DNA of 64,000 nucleotides from Apiosordaria backusii (taxonomy: Eukaryota; Ascomycota; Sordariomycetes; Sordariales; Lasiosphaeriaceae). This document shows positions 46,553 through 57,000 of the stretch, piece after piece; the stretch's first letter is position 1; each line of letters opens with the position of its first letter. The stretch is from positions 62,001 through 126,000 of the forward strand of contig JAUKTV010000007.1 in the NCBI GenBank assembly GCA_030549205.1, in the 5' to 3' direction. The notes below the pieces were generated by a model, which saw only the letters and a list, made by a program, of their open reading frames with translations, was not told the origin of the DNA and did no database searches. A program made the position numbers and the translations under genes.

Positions 46553-47088
46553 ATGGCCCACACAAGTAGCCACCAAGATACCCAAATCAAGACACAACCC
46601 AAGTCCACATCCACAACCTCCAACACCAACCCAAAAGCAGACGATTTGAGCTACTCACCTACCTCACAAATTACACCAGGGACCTCTCAAACAACCATCT
46701 CATCCCAATCCAGTCAAAATCACAAGACAGAAAATCTACTTTACCCTCTAGAGTACTACATCAAGGACACTGGTACCGTTCACATCCATGAAAAGCTCTG
46801 GGTGGATGCTGGTACCATTTCAGAAGGAACCAGAAAGCCGCCAGAAGACGCAGAGGCATTTAACCCCTTTCTTATGTCTCATCCTGATACAGACCTCTCT
46901 TTGGGGATGCCAGTGGATAACACCTTCTTTTTTCTCGTTGGTATAGAAGAGAATGAGCAACTAATCCTTGGCTTTAGCAAGAGCAAGATTTTGATACTTG
47001 TATCCTGGCCGAGTTTGCTGACCGAGTTCATAAATTGGTCTGGATCCCGCAGGATCACGATTCTCCTCTCCTGTTACCTGGTGCATGA
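46553..47088 (+). CDS. Hypothetical protein, probably spliced
   Basis: I recognise no family. The first ATG with plausible context is at 46553. The N-terminal 75 residues are Ser/Thr/Gln-rich and probably disordered. A folded-looking part follows (LYPLEYYIKDTGTVHIHEKL). Read straight through, the frame ends at 47098 with an odd hydrophobic tail. A better model removes 46913-46977 (65 nt, CTAAT branch sequence, acceptor CTTTAG) and continues as QEQDFDTCILAEFADRVHKL to a stop at 47086-47088, giving 156 residues. The donor GTGGAT is weak. It lies 700 bp from the retrotransposon and could be a young or lineage-restricted gene. Confidence 0.45.
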
Positions 47089-47098
47089 TGTGGAATGA

Positions 47099-47847
47099 TG
47101 GGGCAGGGGCACCGACAATGAACAAGAGGACAGGCATTTGAACTAGATCTCTTTTTCTGTCCATAGCTTCTTAAAGTGAGGCATGCAGACTGTCTTGGGA
47201 GGAACAAGGTGGCACTTGGTGACGCTGGGTAGAGAGTTGCGGGTCTTTTCGTGGTTTAATGAGTAAATAGATACCATTTTTGATACAGTAGTCGAATAGT
47301 ATGAAATAATAGGGCAACAGAGAGTGTGGAAAAAGGTGATGAATTGCAAAAGAAGCTGTCAAATTCGGCTTCCTGAACTTGGAGGATGCATGAAGTGGTG
47401 GATCTCTTTGACTGGGGCCAAATAGTGGGGCGCAGCCAGATAATAGATAAGAGATAAGATAAAGACTTGTGAATGCCCTCACCCAACCACTTCAGGTATC
47501 ACCTAACATACTGGGCGTCAAGTTGTGTTTTTTTCCTTGTTCTGAGAGTTGTGAATGAGACAATGGATAGTTACAGACGTTTTGTCAAAGGGTGATTCTC
47601 CTGCTTCTCAGAACCAGATACGTTTAGTGAAGTAAGATAGGTAGTTTACTACTACTCTAGCACAGTTAATTGAATAGCGTAAAGATTGGGAGAGTATAAG
47701 CGCCGTTTATTGTTTTGAAGCTCTTTAAAATAAAAGAGTGTACTTAGTTGGTGTCTGAATACAAAAACGAAGACTCAGGAATCCTCCACACCCGAAGACA
47801 GAAACCAGGCTTAGTTGAAAGCTCACCACCTGTCTCATGTCTGCGAC
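47099..47847. other. Intergenic, no gene seen
   Basis: Short open frames only. Lies between the hypothetical gene and the 3' end of the acetyltransferase gene. Confidence 0.5.
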
Positions 47848-48891
47848 TCACCATGCCCCTTTCTCACTACTCTCAACCTGCCTCCTACTCAACGTACGTT
47901 GTGCTATCAACACAACCTTTGCGATGGGATTCCTGATAACCCTGATAATCCAACGTAAAAGTCGGCTCTTGGAGAGTCCGCCGCGGTATTCGCGTCCGAA
48001 CTCCAAAAGAAGCGTTTTTGCCCCCCTCGGATCGTCTTCATCGCCTTCCGCCACAATCACATCGAGCTGTTTATATCCCAGAGACATGAAAAGACACTGG
48101 GACATCGGTGCTGCGCTCACACATTGCGGGACTTTGTGCTTAACCGCAAGGTCTCTTGCCCATGTTGCTAGTTTGGTGCCGTGGCCACGTCGCCAGTAGG
48201 CTGGGTGGACGGCGATCATGCTGACGACTGAGTCATTGTGTACTCCATTCTTCTTTCTGGCTGCGGCTGAGATAGTGCCCCAATCGTCATAGTGGCGGCG
48301 GTTGAGATCTCGACCGGGGTCGTTGGGAGGCGTCAGATATGAACCTGAGTATAATTGTTAGAGACCTTGAGGTAACATGTCTCGGTATCATCAGCAACGT
48401 AGAAGAAATGCAAACGGCAGCTAATGTGCATGCAGGGGTATCGGCGGCAAGACAAAAGAAAGATGAGATTGCTGACATAAACCTATGACAAGTGAAAGGA
48501 ACTTGTCATGGTACTTACCCTTGTTGTTCTTCAATTTGCCCTTGTGAGAAGAGCCTGGCTCAAGCTTGATGGAAATGACAGCGACAATCACCTGAGCACC
48601 AGCCTTTGGAGCTGTCCAGCCAGTATCATTCGGGATGATGGCAGTTGTTTTGTCGTTTTCATTTCGTATGTAAGCGTCCTCCTGCACCAAGACTATGGAA
48701 TCATCGCTCTGAATGGCGTTTAGGAACTGGGTTTGGTACGAGGAGAGCGTGTCTTCGGGATACTTTTCGTGGTCGGGACGCTCCCAATCAAACAGGGGAG
48801 AGTATCGAAAAGCAGCGGTCGCCACGACGCTAATGCGAGGAACGTCATCCGAGACTGCAATCCGCAGAGCGCCTAGCGGAGGGAAAGCCAT
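47848..48891 (-). CDS. GNAT-family N-acetyltransferase
   Basis: Two exons (48891-48519 and 48344-47848) give 289 residues. The N-terminal part opens with LRIAVSDDVPRISVVATAAF, the usual first strand and helix of a GNAT fold. The acetyl-CoA-binding motif follows in VSMIAVHPAYWRRGHGTKLATWA (RRGHGT near 176-181). The later LFMSLGYKQLD matches the fold's closing strand. The 174-nt intron is longer than others here and could hide a small extra exon, but the joined frame is continuous. The acceptor substrate is unknown. The start is chosen because an upstream extension in the same frame is not family-like. Confidence 0.8.
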
Positions 48892-49337
48892 GCCGCAAAT
48901 AATATCAGGTGATGGCAGAAGACACAAAAAAAGGATAAGCACACCTTCGAGTTCTCATTTTGAAAGAAATTGCGGCCTTGTCGATTTATTAAGGAATTTT
49001 GGTCGAGAACAAACATCACATCAAACGTGGAACTGTCGGACCATATTCATTGCGAGGCTCCGGACAGTACAGTACGGCTACTGTGCGAGCCTTGTCTGAC
49101 CTCAAAGCAAGCAAATTCCTGTTACTCCTGTTGCGAGCCAACCAGAGCTCGACCGGCGAAGGTTAGAGCTACCCCGCCGGCGCCCGCCCATCACGCCCAA
49201 TATTGGCGAGCTTTTCACAAATCCCCATCGACCCATCCTGGATTCCATCCCTGTGAATCCCAATGTATTCTAGCACGTCATTTCCCACGGTCGGCGAATT
49301 CTAATCAGTCCCATTCAGGCGCCAAACAAAGGTTTCC
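48892..49337. other. Divergent promoter region
   Basis: Between the acetyltransferase gene (minus strand) and the zinc-cluster regulator gene (plus strand). No gene seen. Confidence 0.5.
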
Positions 49338-51667
49338 ATGGACAACATGAGCACAAACACCTATAAAATCATTCCCGGCCAGGGAGCCAGCCACACCGGC
49401 CCAGAAACAGGCGAATCAAATGCTGGCTTGGCACCGCTGGAATCATGGTATGACAGTTTTGATTTTGAGTTTGAGCAATGGCAGTTGGACCAGGAACTTC
49501 AGGGTCTTTCAAGTCTCGGAAGCAGTGGCCCAGAATATGATCAGAACGCCACCGCCCTCACTCCTCAGTCATCGTCTGTTGACTTTGATCCCAACGAGCC
49601 TCTTCGAACATCCACACCTCAAGCGACAGTAGTCGCTCCATTCGTGACTAATGACAGTTCTTTCGAGTGTGTTTCATTGCCAGACGTCTTGTCCTTTGAC
49701 TCTGCAATCTGCTCCTTGCCCTCGAATGATCTTGTCAATCCCCTGGGACTCGGATCTGCAACTGGCGTGTTTCAACAACCTTTACGACACGACACGACAT
49801 CTAGCGGCTACTATGGAGATCACAGCAACAAAGAACAGACAGAAAACACGAGTTTCTCTGAAGACCAGTCACTCCAAGAAAAGAATGAAGCCGCACCTGA
49901 AGAGGCTTACGTAATTAGGTCTAAACACAGGCGGCCAGCTACGGAAAGCAATTTTCGGAACAATGTCTCGAAAACACCAAGCCAGTTGACGCCTGAAAAC
50001 ATCGCCTCACATGATTGTTTCTTTGCGCTCCGGCATATCCTGCCTAGACCAGAGTCGCATAGGGGTCCGTCTGGCAATACTGAGCTCGATGCCCACACCT
50101 CATCTTTGGTTCCTCGAAAGGGGAAGCGAAAGCCGAATACAGATGCTGGCCGCAAGAAGATCAAGCTTGTCAGAAGGGTGGGTGCTTGCATACGATGCAG
50201 AATATTTAAGGAGTCTGTAGGTGCCACCGGCCCTCGTGTTGCTATTATGGTGTGATGCTGACTCCCCTCAAGTGTGACGAGAACACCCCCTGCGGTCGAT
50301 GTAAGATAGCGCTGGCCAATGCGAAGGTCTACCAACTGCCCTGCTATAGAGAACCACTAGATAATGTTATTGCATTTCGGGCCGGAAACGCTAGGGCTGG
50401 GAAGATCAGATCAGAGCCCATGTGTCCCATATGGGCCAGCGATGATCCAAAGCCCAGGACCGTGATACTGTCGTACCCATTCAAGGCGCCAGGGTCAGGA
50501 GCTGGGAGCACTTTGACAGTTCAATGTCGCCAATTTATACCTAAAGAGTGGGATGTCTTAGAGGAGCCATGGGAAATTCCTACTGGAGAGGTCATTACGA
50601 TGAAGTCCTCTCCATTTGCTTTTGTGAGTTCATCCCAGACGTATTCCAGTACTATCATTCGCCACCCCTACCTTGCAACCAGCTAACCGATATCCTCAGT
50701 ACGATCAAGATGCGAACGTGGCCTCCGTTGCTGATTACATCAAAGCCACCAAGGCGGACTTGCTAGATGAGAGTATGGATGGTGTTGAAGACCAACTCCT
50801 CCGCCTGACCACTGCCGAGGCGACACGGTATTGCTTGAAATTCGAGGCAGGTATCTATACCTAACCACTCAGGTCTTCTACCCTTGTTCCACAGTGTCCC
50901 ACTAACATATGTGGTGATTCAGAACTCTGCTGTAGCCACTGCCATGAATATCCGAGCCGCCAGCTTCTTCTCACGTACGAAAATGATAATGACCGGCACC
51001 AATGTGCTTGACTTGCCTTACTTTGGTGACAGCCGGTTCCTCCTCAACGGCGGCTTCCCTGTACCAGGGATTCTGGACTACCAGATCGACTACTTGGCGA
51101 TAAGATACATGTTGGGACAGATGGAATTGCTTGTGAAGCAGCTGAAGAAGCTGATTTTCACCAAGAACCAAAGGAAGAGCTGGTACGAGGTCTACTTGAC
51201 GGTCTTCGTATTGCTTCAGAGCCTGGAGACAGTGCATGCACGTCAGATGGACATTCTTCGCCGATATGAAGGACAGGTACGCCAGTTTTCTACCAACCAC
51301 CGAAGGATCACAAGCACATCATACTGATATTTTTGGCTAGGGTCCTGAAGCTTTCTCAAGGGTCCGCATTGTCGGAACAAGGATGATTGAGGAATGGGAG
51401 TACTCGGCAAAGATCTTGATCTACCATTACCGAGCTGTCCTCAAGGGCATGGTTCCATTTGCAGCCACTTGGAATGACAAGCATGTCGCGGAATTGCGCA
51501 GAGAGTGTGGTCTGGATGAAGAGGCGCTTCAATACACTCGCCAGATGTCGGATATTATCGGAAGCCGAGCGGACTTGCTGAAGCAAATAAGCAAGGAGAA
51601 TCTCGATAACGCCTCGGCAAAGCCCCTGGTATGGATAGCACAGCTCTACGTAGACGACGTGACATGA
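49338..51667 (+). CDS. Zn2Cys6 transcription-factor-like protein
   Basis: Five exons (introns 50217-50272, 50624-50699, 50847-50922, 51277-51340) give 685 residues. Removal of intron 1 builds a zinc cluster: GACIRCRIFKES joined to CDENTPCGRCK, with the last cysteine in YQLPCYRE, so the pattern is C-x2-C-x6-C-x5-C-x2-C-x13-C. The long x13 loop and the LPC ending match a subgroup of filamentous-fungus regulators. A Ser/Asp-rich acidic N-terminus of about 270 residues and a Lys/Arg-rich stretch precede the cluster, so the DNA-binding domain is central. Intron 3 keeps the frame only with a GC donor (GAG|GCAGGT); the nearby GT donor shifts it. The target genes are unknown. Confidence 0.8.
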
Positions 51668-51982
51668 GGAAGCCATTGACAAGGATATCAGCGAGAAACA
51701 TTCCCTAGAGAGGGTCGTTATATTTGCTGTCAACACAGCTGCAAATTGCAAACCCTTCTTCCTCAGCCAACCGAAAACAACACGTGCCTATGAGATCCCA
51801 TGGCTTAAAATGCACCAGACGAGTTTTTCGTTCAGGTGGCATCAGAAACCGACGAAGTACATTCCAGTCGACAAACGAACAAAAACCACAATTAAGCTCA
51901 AAATCAAGACCTTGCCCCTCCCGAAATCTCTGGATAGCACCTTTGTCACATCAAACAATCCGGATAGTTCGCGTTGCAAGGT
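51668..51982. other. Convergent 3' region
   Basis: 3' UTRs of the zinc-cluster gene and the convergent dioxygenase gene. No other feature is seen. Confidence 0.5.
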
Positions 51983-53229
51983 TCAGTCATGATCCTGACT
52001 GGAAGAGAGACCCATCTGTCTGATCCGCATACCAGGAGTGATCCTGGCCATCTCATCTGCAGTCCAGTACGCCTTCTGAGCCGGAGCGAGGTCGAAGGTC
52101 TCATCCAGCTTCCTCTGCAAAACAGGGGCAGACTCCCACCCTTTGTGGCTGTCATGAAGCCACAGACGCATGATGTAACGTTGGTTCCACACATCATGGG
52201 GGGAATCAACGAAGCCGGCACGTGCGTGGAGCACGGCAAAGTTGTTGATAAAAAGGAGATCGCCGGCCTGAGGCACAATGCGGAGGTTAACACGAGTGGC
52301 AGCCTCCTGAACCCGGTTGAGAGCAGCGATTTTCTCCGGGGTCAGCTGGGGAGCATCGGGCGAGAAGGGAATTGCAGGGTTCGCCCCCAAGAACGTAACA
52401 GCCATGTTGATTTGGAGCTGGTTGTTGTGGAACCCAATCACGGGTCTGTTGAAGGTTCTGATGACGGTTTGGTCTGGGCCGGGACGGTGAACGCGCTCCC
52501 AATACCAGTTCTCCGACAGGATGCGCAAGACCTCAGGGTCACGCTTCATCAGGTCGTTGTAAATCGAAGCAATGGGAGCGAGGTACTGGTCCCCCCCTTC
52601 AAGGGGGGTGCTTTGAACAAACAAGGAAACCATGTCCCCGACGTCAATGTCAGTGTGGAATGTCATGGGCTTGGCAAGCTCAAGTGGGTTCAGCTTTCTT
52701 GAGAGCTGTGCCCGGGAGAGGTCACGGATGTGATCTTGACACCGAACCGTTAGCTTTCACTTCATGATAGGGACTTTACCACGGGAATGGAAGTCTAACC
52801 AATGTTCCTGGCACGCTGATCAGCAACGTAGCTTGTGATTCCAGCATACAAGATCACTCGCTCCTCGTCGGTGTACGACGAGGGGTTGATCCCGCGAATC
52901 CGGTGGAACCCTCTACCATTGTAAACATGGTCGGTGACCTTCTGAAGCCTTTTGGCAAGGTCCTGAGAGAGAGGGAAAGTGGTTGGGTCCGCGTGGCCAC
53001 GAGCAAGGCCTAGGCCTATTTGACAAGTATTAGTAACTGACGTGGCCTGCATGAGAGGCATGTATGGCTTACCTTGAAAGTGCTTGACAGCGATGTTCAG
53101 CTCAGCAATGTCTTGGTTCGAGAGATGGTCGGTGAAGGCGTCAGTGTTGGGCTCGAAGTCGGCACCAGTCCACGCCAAGTCACCAGTGATCTCTTTGGGC
53201 CACTCGGAGAATGATGTGGGGGGGTTCAT
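51983..53229 (-). CDS. TauD/TfdA-family Fe(II)/2-oxoglutarate dioxygenase
   Basis: Three exons (53229-53073, 53015-52800, 52734-51983) give 374 residues. The iron ligands are visible: HTD with His at about 151 and Asp at 153, and a distal His at about 294 in FAVLHARAG. The arginine that binds 2-oxoglutarate is in RYIMRLWL at about 314. The N-terminal SFSEWPKEITGDLAWTGADF segment is typical of fungal TauD-like proteins. The family hydroxylates small molecules such as taurine, and the substrate here is unknown. Intron 1 (57 nt, TACTAAT branch) is stop-free in frame, so retention would insert 19 residues. The ATG at 53229 is the first in frame with family-like sequence. Confidence 0.87.
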
Positions 53230-54039
53230 CTTTGATGGTGTTGTCTGGGTGGTGTGGTGGTATCTTCTCAGTGTTATGATCAGGAGTAAACGAGAAAACG
53301 GCCTACTGAGCTTTGTTTTCAATAGTCTTGAATCCCCCCGGACTTTTGTCTGCTTAAATATCTTTTCTTCTCTGCCGTCTACTGCCTCTGAACAGAGTCG
53401 ATGCGGCTCCAAATCCAAACTCTTCATCACACAAGGCTCAGAGCCTCAGACAAGGCTCTGAGCTAACTGCCGGGCCAAGAATAACTTCCAGGGGTGAAGC
53501 TTATGTGGACAAATGTAAGTTCCTCAAGATGGTGGGTGAATAAAGCATACCATTTGCTGCAAGCAACAAACCTGAGGCAAAAGTGCAACAAAAGTCTCTC
53601 ACACTGTGCAGAAACGATAAGCTGAGCCTCATCCAACGGAACACAGCATTCGAAACTATCAACGGATGGGGTGGGCGACAGTCAGCGTGATCAAACTCTG
53701 AAGCCGGGTTCGAGCGGGAAAGCCAATGATCGAGCATCATGAGTGTCAACATGGGTTGGTGATAGGTATTTGAACCCCCACGGCAACATTCTAACTCTGC
53801 ATGATGGCACACTATATCATGGAACCGGTGAGCGAAGTTGATAGGCAACTCGCGGCAGGCGGAATGGTGTTAGGTAATGATATGTTCAGACCACATTCCA
53901 GGTGCGGCTCTTTTCAAACGGCAAAGATGATGGGTGGAACAAGGTTATGAATTGATGGGTGGAATCTGTTCCATACATGTAGTCAAAATAGGAAAACCGA
54001 AGGTCTTGCTTGCAGTTTACACCTGCCGTATTTGCTCCC
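53230..54039. other. Intergenic, no gene seen
   Basis: Promoter of the dioxygenase gene and 3' flank of the large acidic-protein gene. No credible coding sequence. Confidence 0.5.
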
Positions 54040-57000
54040 CTACTGATATTCATCATCATCATCATCATCCTCCCCATCATCATCCTCCTCCCCATCATCA
54101 TCCTCCTGCCCATCGTCGTCGTCCTGCCCATCGTCATCGTCCTGCCCATCATCATCATCCTCCCCATCGTCGTCGTCCTGCCCATCATCATCATCCTCCC
54201 CATCGTCGTCGTCCTCCCCATCGTCGTCGTCCTGCCCATCGTCGTCGTCCTGCCCATCATCATCATCCTCCCCATCGTCGTCGTCCTGCCCATCATCATC
54301 ATCCTCCCCATCGTCGTCGTCCTGCCCATCGTCGTCATCTTGTCCATCCTCATCATCCTGCCCGTCATCGTTATCCTGATCATCATCATCATCACTACCT
54401 CCGCCATCCTCATCTCCGTTTCCGCCATCATAACTTGAACTATATCCATCATCATCTTCTTCATTCCCGTTCCTGTCCTCATCACTATCATGATAACCTC
54501 CACCTTGGCTAACATTGTCATCATCACTCTGATTTCCGTCACTCTGGCCGTCATTATGATGATCATCACTATCACCACCTTCATGACTCTGCCAATCCCC
54601 GTCATCTCCATCTCCATCTCCATCACCGCCATGGCTCTGCCCATCATCACTACCATCATCTCGCCCCTCTCCAGATTGGCTATCGTCATCTCCATTGCCC
54701 TCTTCGTCGCCATTGTTGTCATGTTGATCATCGTCATCATCTCCACCCACACTAGACCCTCTGTTGGAATCGCTATCATTCCCATCCCCATGACCAGCAT
54801 TCGAGCCTCCGTCATTGTCAGACTCTCCATGCCCATGATCACTTGATCCTGCTGTTGATCCACCTCCATCCCCTGACATACTGACTTCCTCATGATCTCC
54901 CCCTTGGTGTCCTTCCCAATCAGAATCTTCCTGGCCATTGCCATCGTCCCCACCGTGACTAGAACGCCCATCTTCATTGTTATTATTGTCATCGTCACTG
55001 TCATTGTCGCGTCCATTACCACCGTTCTCTGGTCCACCGACACTATGGTCATCATCGTCGCCTTGTCCTTCATGGCCACCCGCGTCATCGTTGTCCGAGT
55101 CATTGCCTGGCTGATTCTCGTCATGGCCATCTTCTGAGTGACCTTCCCACTGATGTTGACCGTTGTTGTTGTCACCATCGGTGTCACTGTCATGTCCTGC
55201 TTCCCCTTCCTGGGGAGTGTCAGGATCGTGGTTGTTGTCATCATCAGAAGACACCCAGCCAGTAGCCTCGTTGTCATGCTCTCCACCATGCTCTCCACCA
55301 TGCTCTCCACCATGCTCTCCACCATGCTCTCCCTCATGCTCTCCATCATGCTCTCCATCATGCTCCCCATCGTGCTCTCCATCATGGTCTCCAACATGGT
55401 CTCCAACATGGTCTCCATGCCCACTGCTATTAGACCCCGCGTCATCATCATCACCACCTTGGTCAGTCTCATGACCCCCATCATCACCACCAGCATCATG
55501 TTTGTGACCATTGTCCCCTGAAGACGACGGCTTTCCTTGATGGTCATCATCGGCAGCGTGAATAGTAGACGAGGAGTCATTACCGCTTTCGCCATCCGAG
55601 TCTCCCCCTTGGGAATGCCCATGGCTGGAAGGAGCTGGGGAGACCGAGCGTGTCACCTGTATTGTCTCCTCGGAGGAATGTTCCACAATGTTGATTGTGG
55701 TGGTGCTATTGTTTATGATATTGTAGACCAGGACGCCACCTACTGCCGCTCCAGCAAGGGCAGCTCCGGCTAGGGCAGTGGAACTTGAAGCATCCTCTGA
55801 ATGTGTTGGCTCTTTGTTGTTATGACCAGAGGTAGCCGTGTCGTCGTGGGCCGAGTGCTCGGTCTTGGCTGCAGATTCCTCAGTGATTGCATGTTCGTCG
55901 CTGGCTGAAGGGTCTTTTGCTCCGGTGTTGGATGGAGACTCCTCAGTAGTGGAAGGTTCATCACCGGCTGAGGGCTCTTGAGCCGTTGAAGACTCGTCGG
56001 TGGTTGAAGGCTCATCAGGGCCTTGGGAATCCTCGGTAGGCAGGGCTTCCTCAGGAGATGCATGTTCGTCAGCTTTTGAGGTCTCATCTGCGTCCCTCTG
56101 AGGTTCCTTTGCAGTCGACGCTTCATCGGTGGGTGCATTTTCCTCAGTGGGCTGAGTTTTATCACCCTCAGTGTTCTCGGGGTCTTCAGGGTTTGTTGGT
56201 TCCTCTTGATCTGCATCCTTGCCGTGTTCTGAAGCCTTGTCATCGCCTGGATCCTTTTCGTGATCAGAATCCTCTCCGTGATCAGAATCCTTGTCTTGAT
56301 CTGAGTTCTTGTCGTCATCCGGATTCTCAACGGTTGATGATTTCTCCTCTTTCTCATTGTCTGGCCCGGAAGAAGTCTTGCCCTTCTTAGATCCGTCAGA
56401 GTCATTATCATCACCAGCTGCATCGGAGTCGCCGTCACCCGATAGCTTCTCGCGCTCGTCCGAAGAATCTCCAGCTTCCGACGATGTGCCATTAGACTTC
56501 TTTTTCTCAAGCTTCTTAATGGCCGTTTGTGTTGTCTTGCTCGTGACGTCCTTCTCTTTAGTGACACTCCGTGATCCTGAAGCTTTCGTTGTTGTGCTCT
56601 TGACGGCTTTCTCCTTCTTCTGTGACTCCTTGGCGGGCTTTTTATCGGTTGGCTTTAAAGGCTTCTCAACCCCTCGTTCTGCCTTCACAGGCTTCGTCGG
56701 CTTGCCCTCTTTCGTGGCTTCGTTCTTACCAGCAGTCTTGACTGTTTTCTTGGTTTTGTCTCCTTCAACCTTGGACTTGAGCTTATGGATGGACTCCGCA
56801 ACTCCTGAGGCGGCATCAGCTATTCCATCCTTCAGCTTGTGAAGTTTGGACTCCGAGGCAGCCTTTGCACTTCCACTGCTCTTTTCTTTGCTCTCTTTTG
56901 TGGATATGTGACTCTCACTCTGTTTTGCCACACTGCGGGTCTTGATCTCTCCGCTCGAAGCTTCTTTGTGGGTCTTCGTAGACTCTTTTGTTGTGGTCTG

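Noticed and set aside
54010..55521. Hydrophobic open frames on the plus strand (VVVLPI-type repeats)
   Set aside because: Antisense readings of Asp codons give Val and Ile. They exist only because of the repeat on the other strand.
53886..55622. 578-codon methionine-rich open frame on the minus strand
   Set aside because: It is a shifted reading of the GAT-repeat region of the acidic-protein gene, where GATGATG gives endless ATG codons. It has no folded domain and overlaps the better frame.
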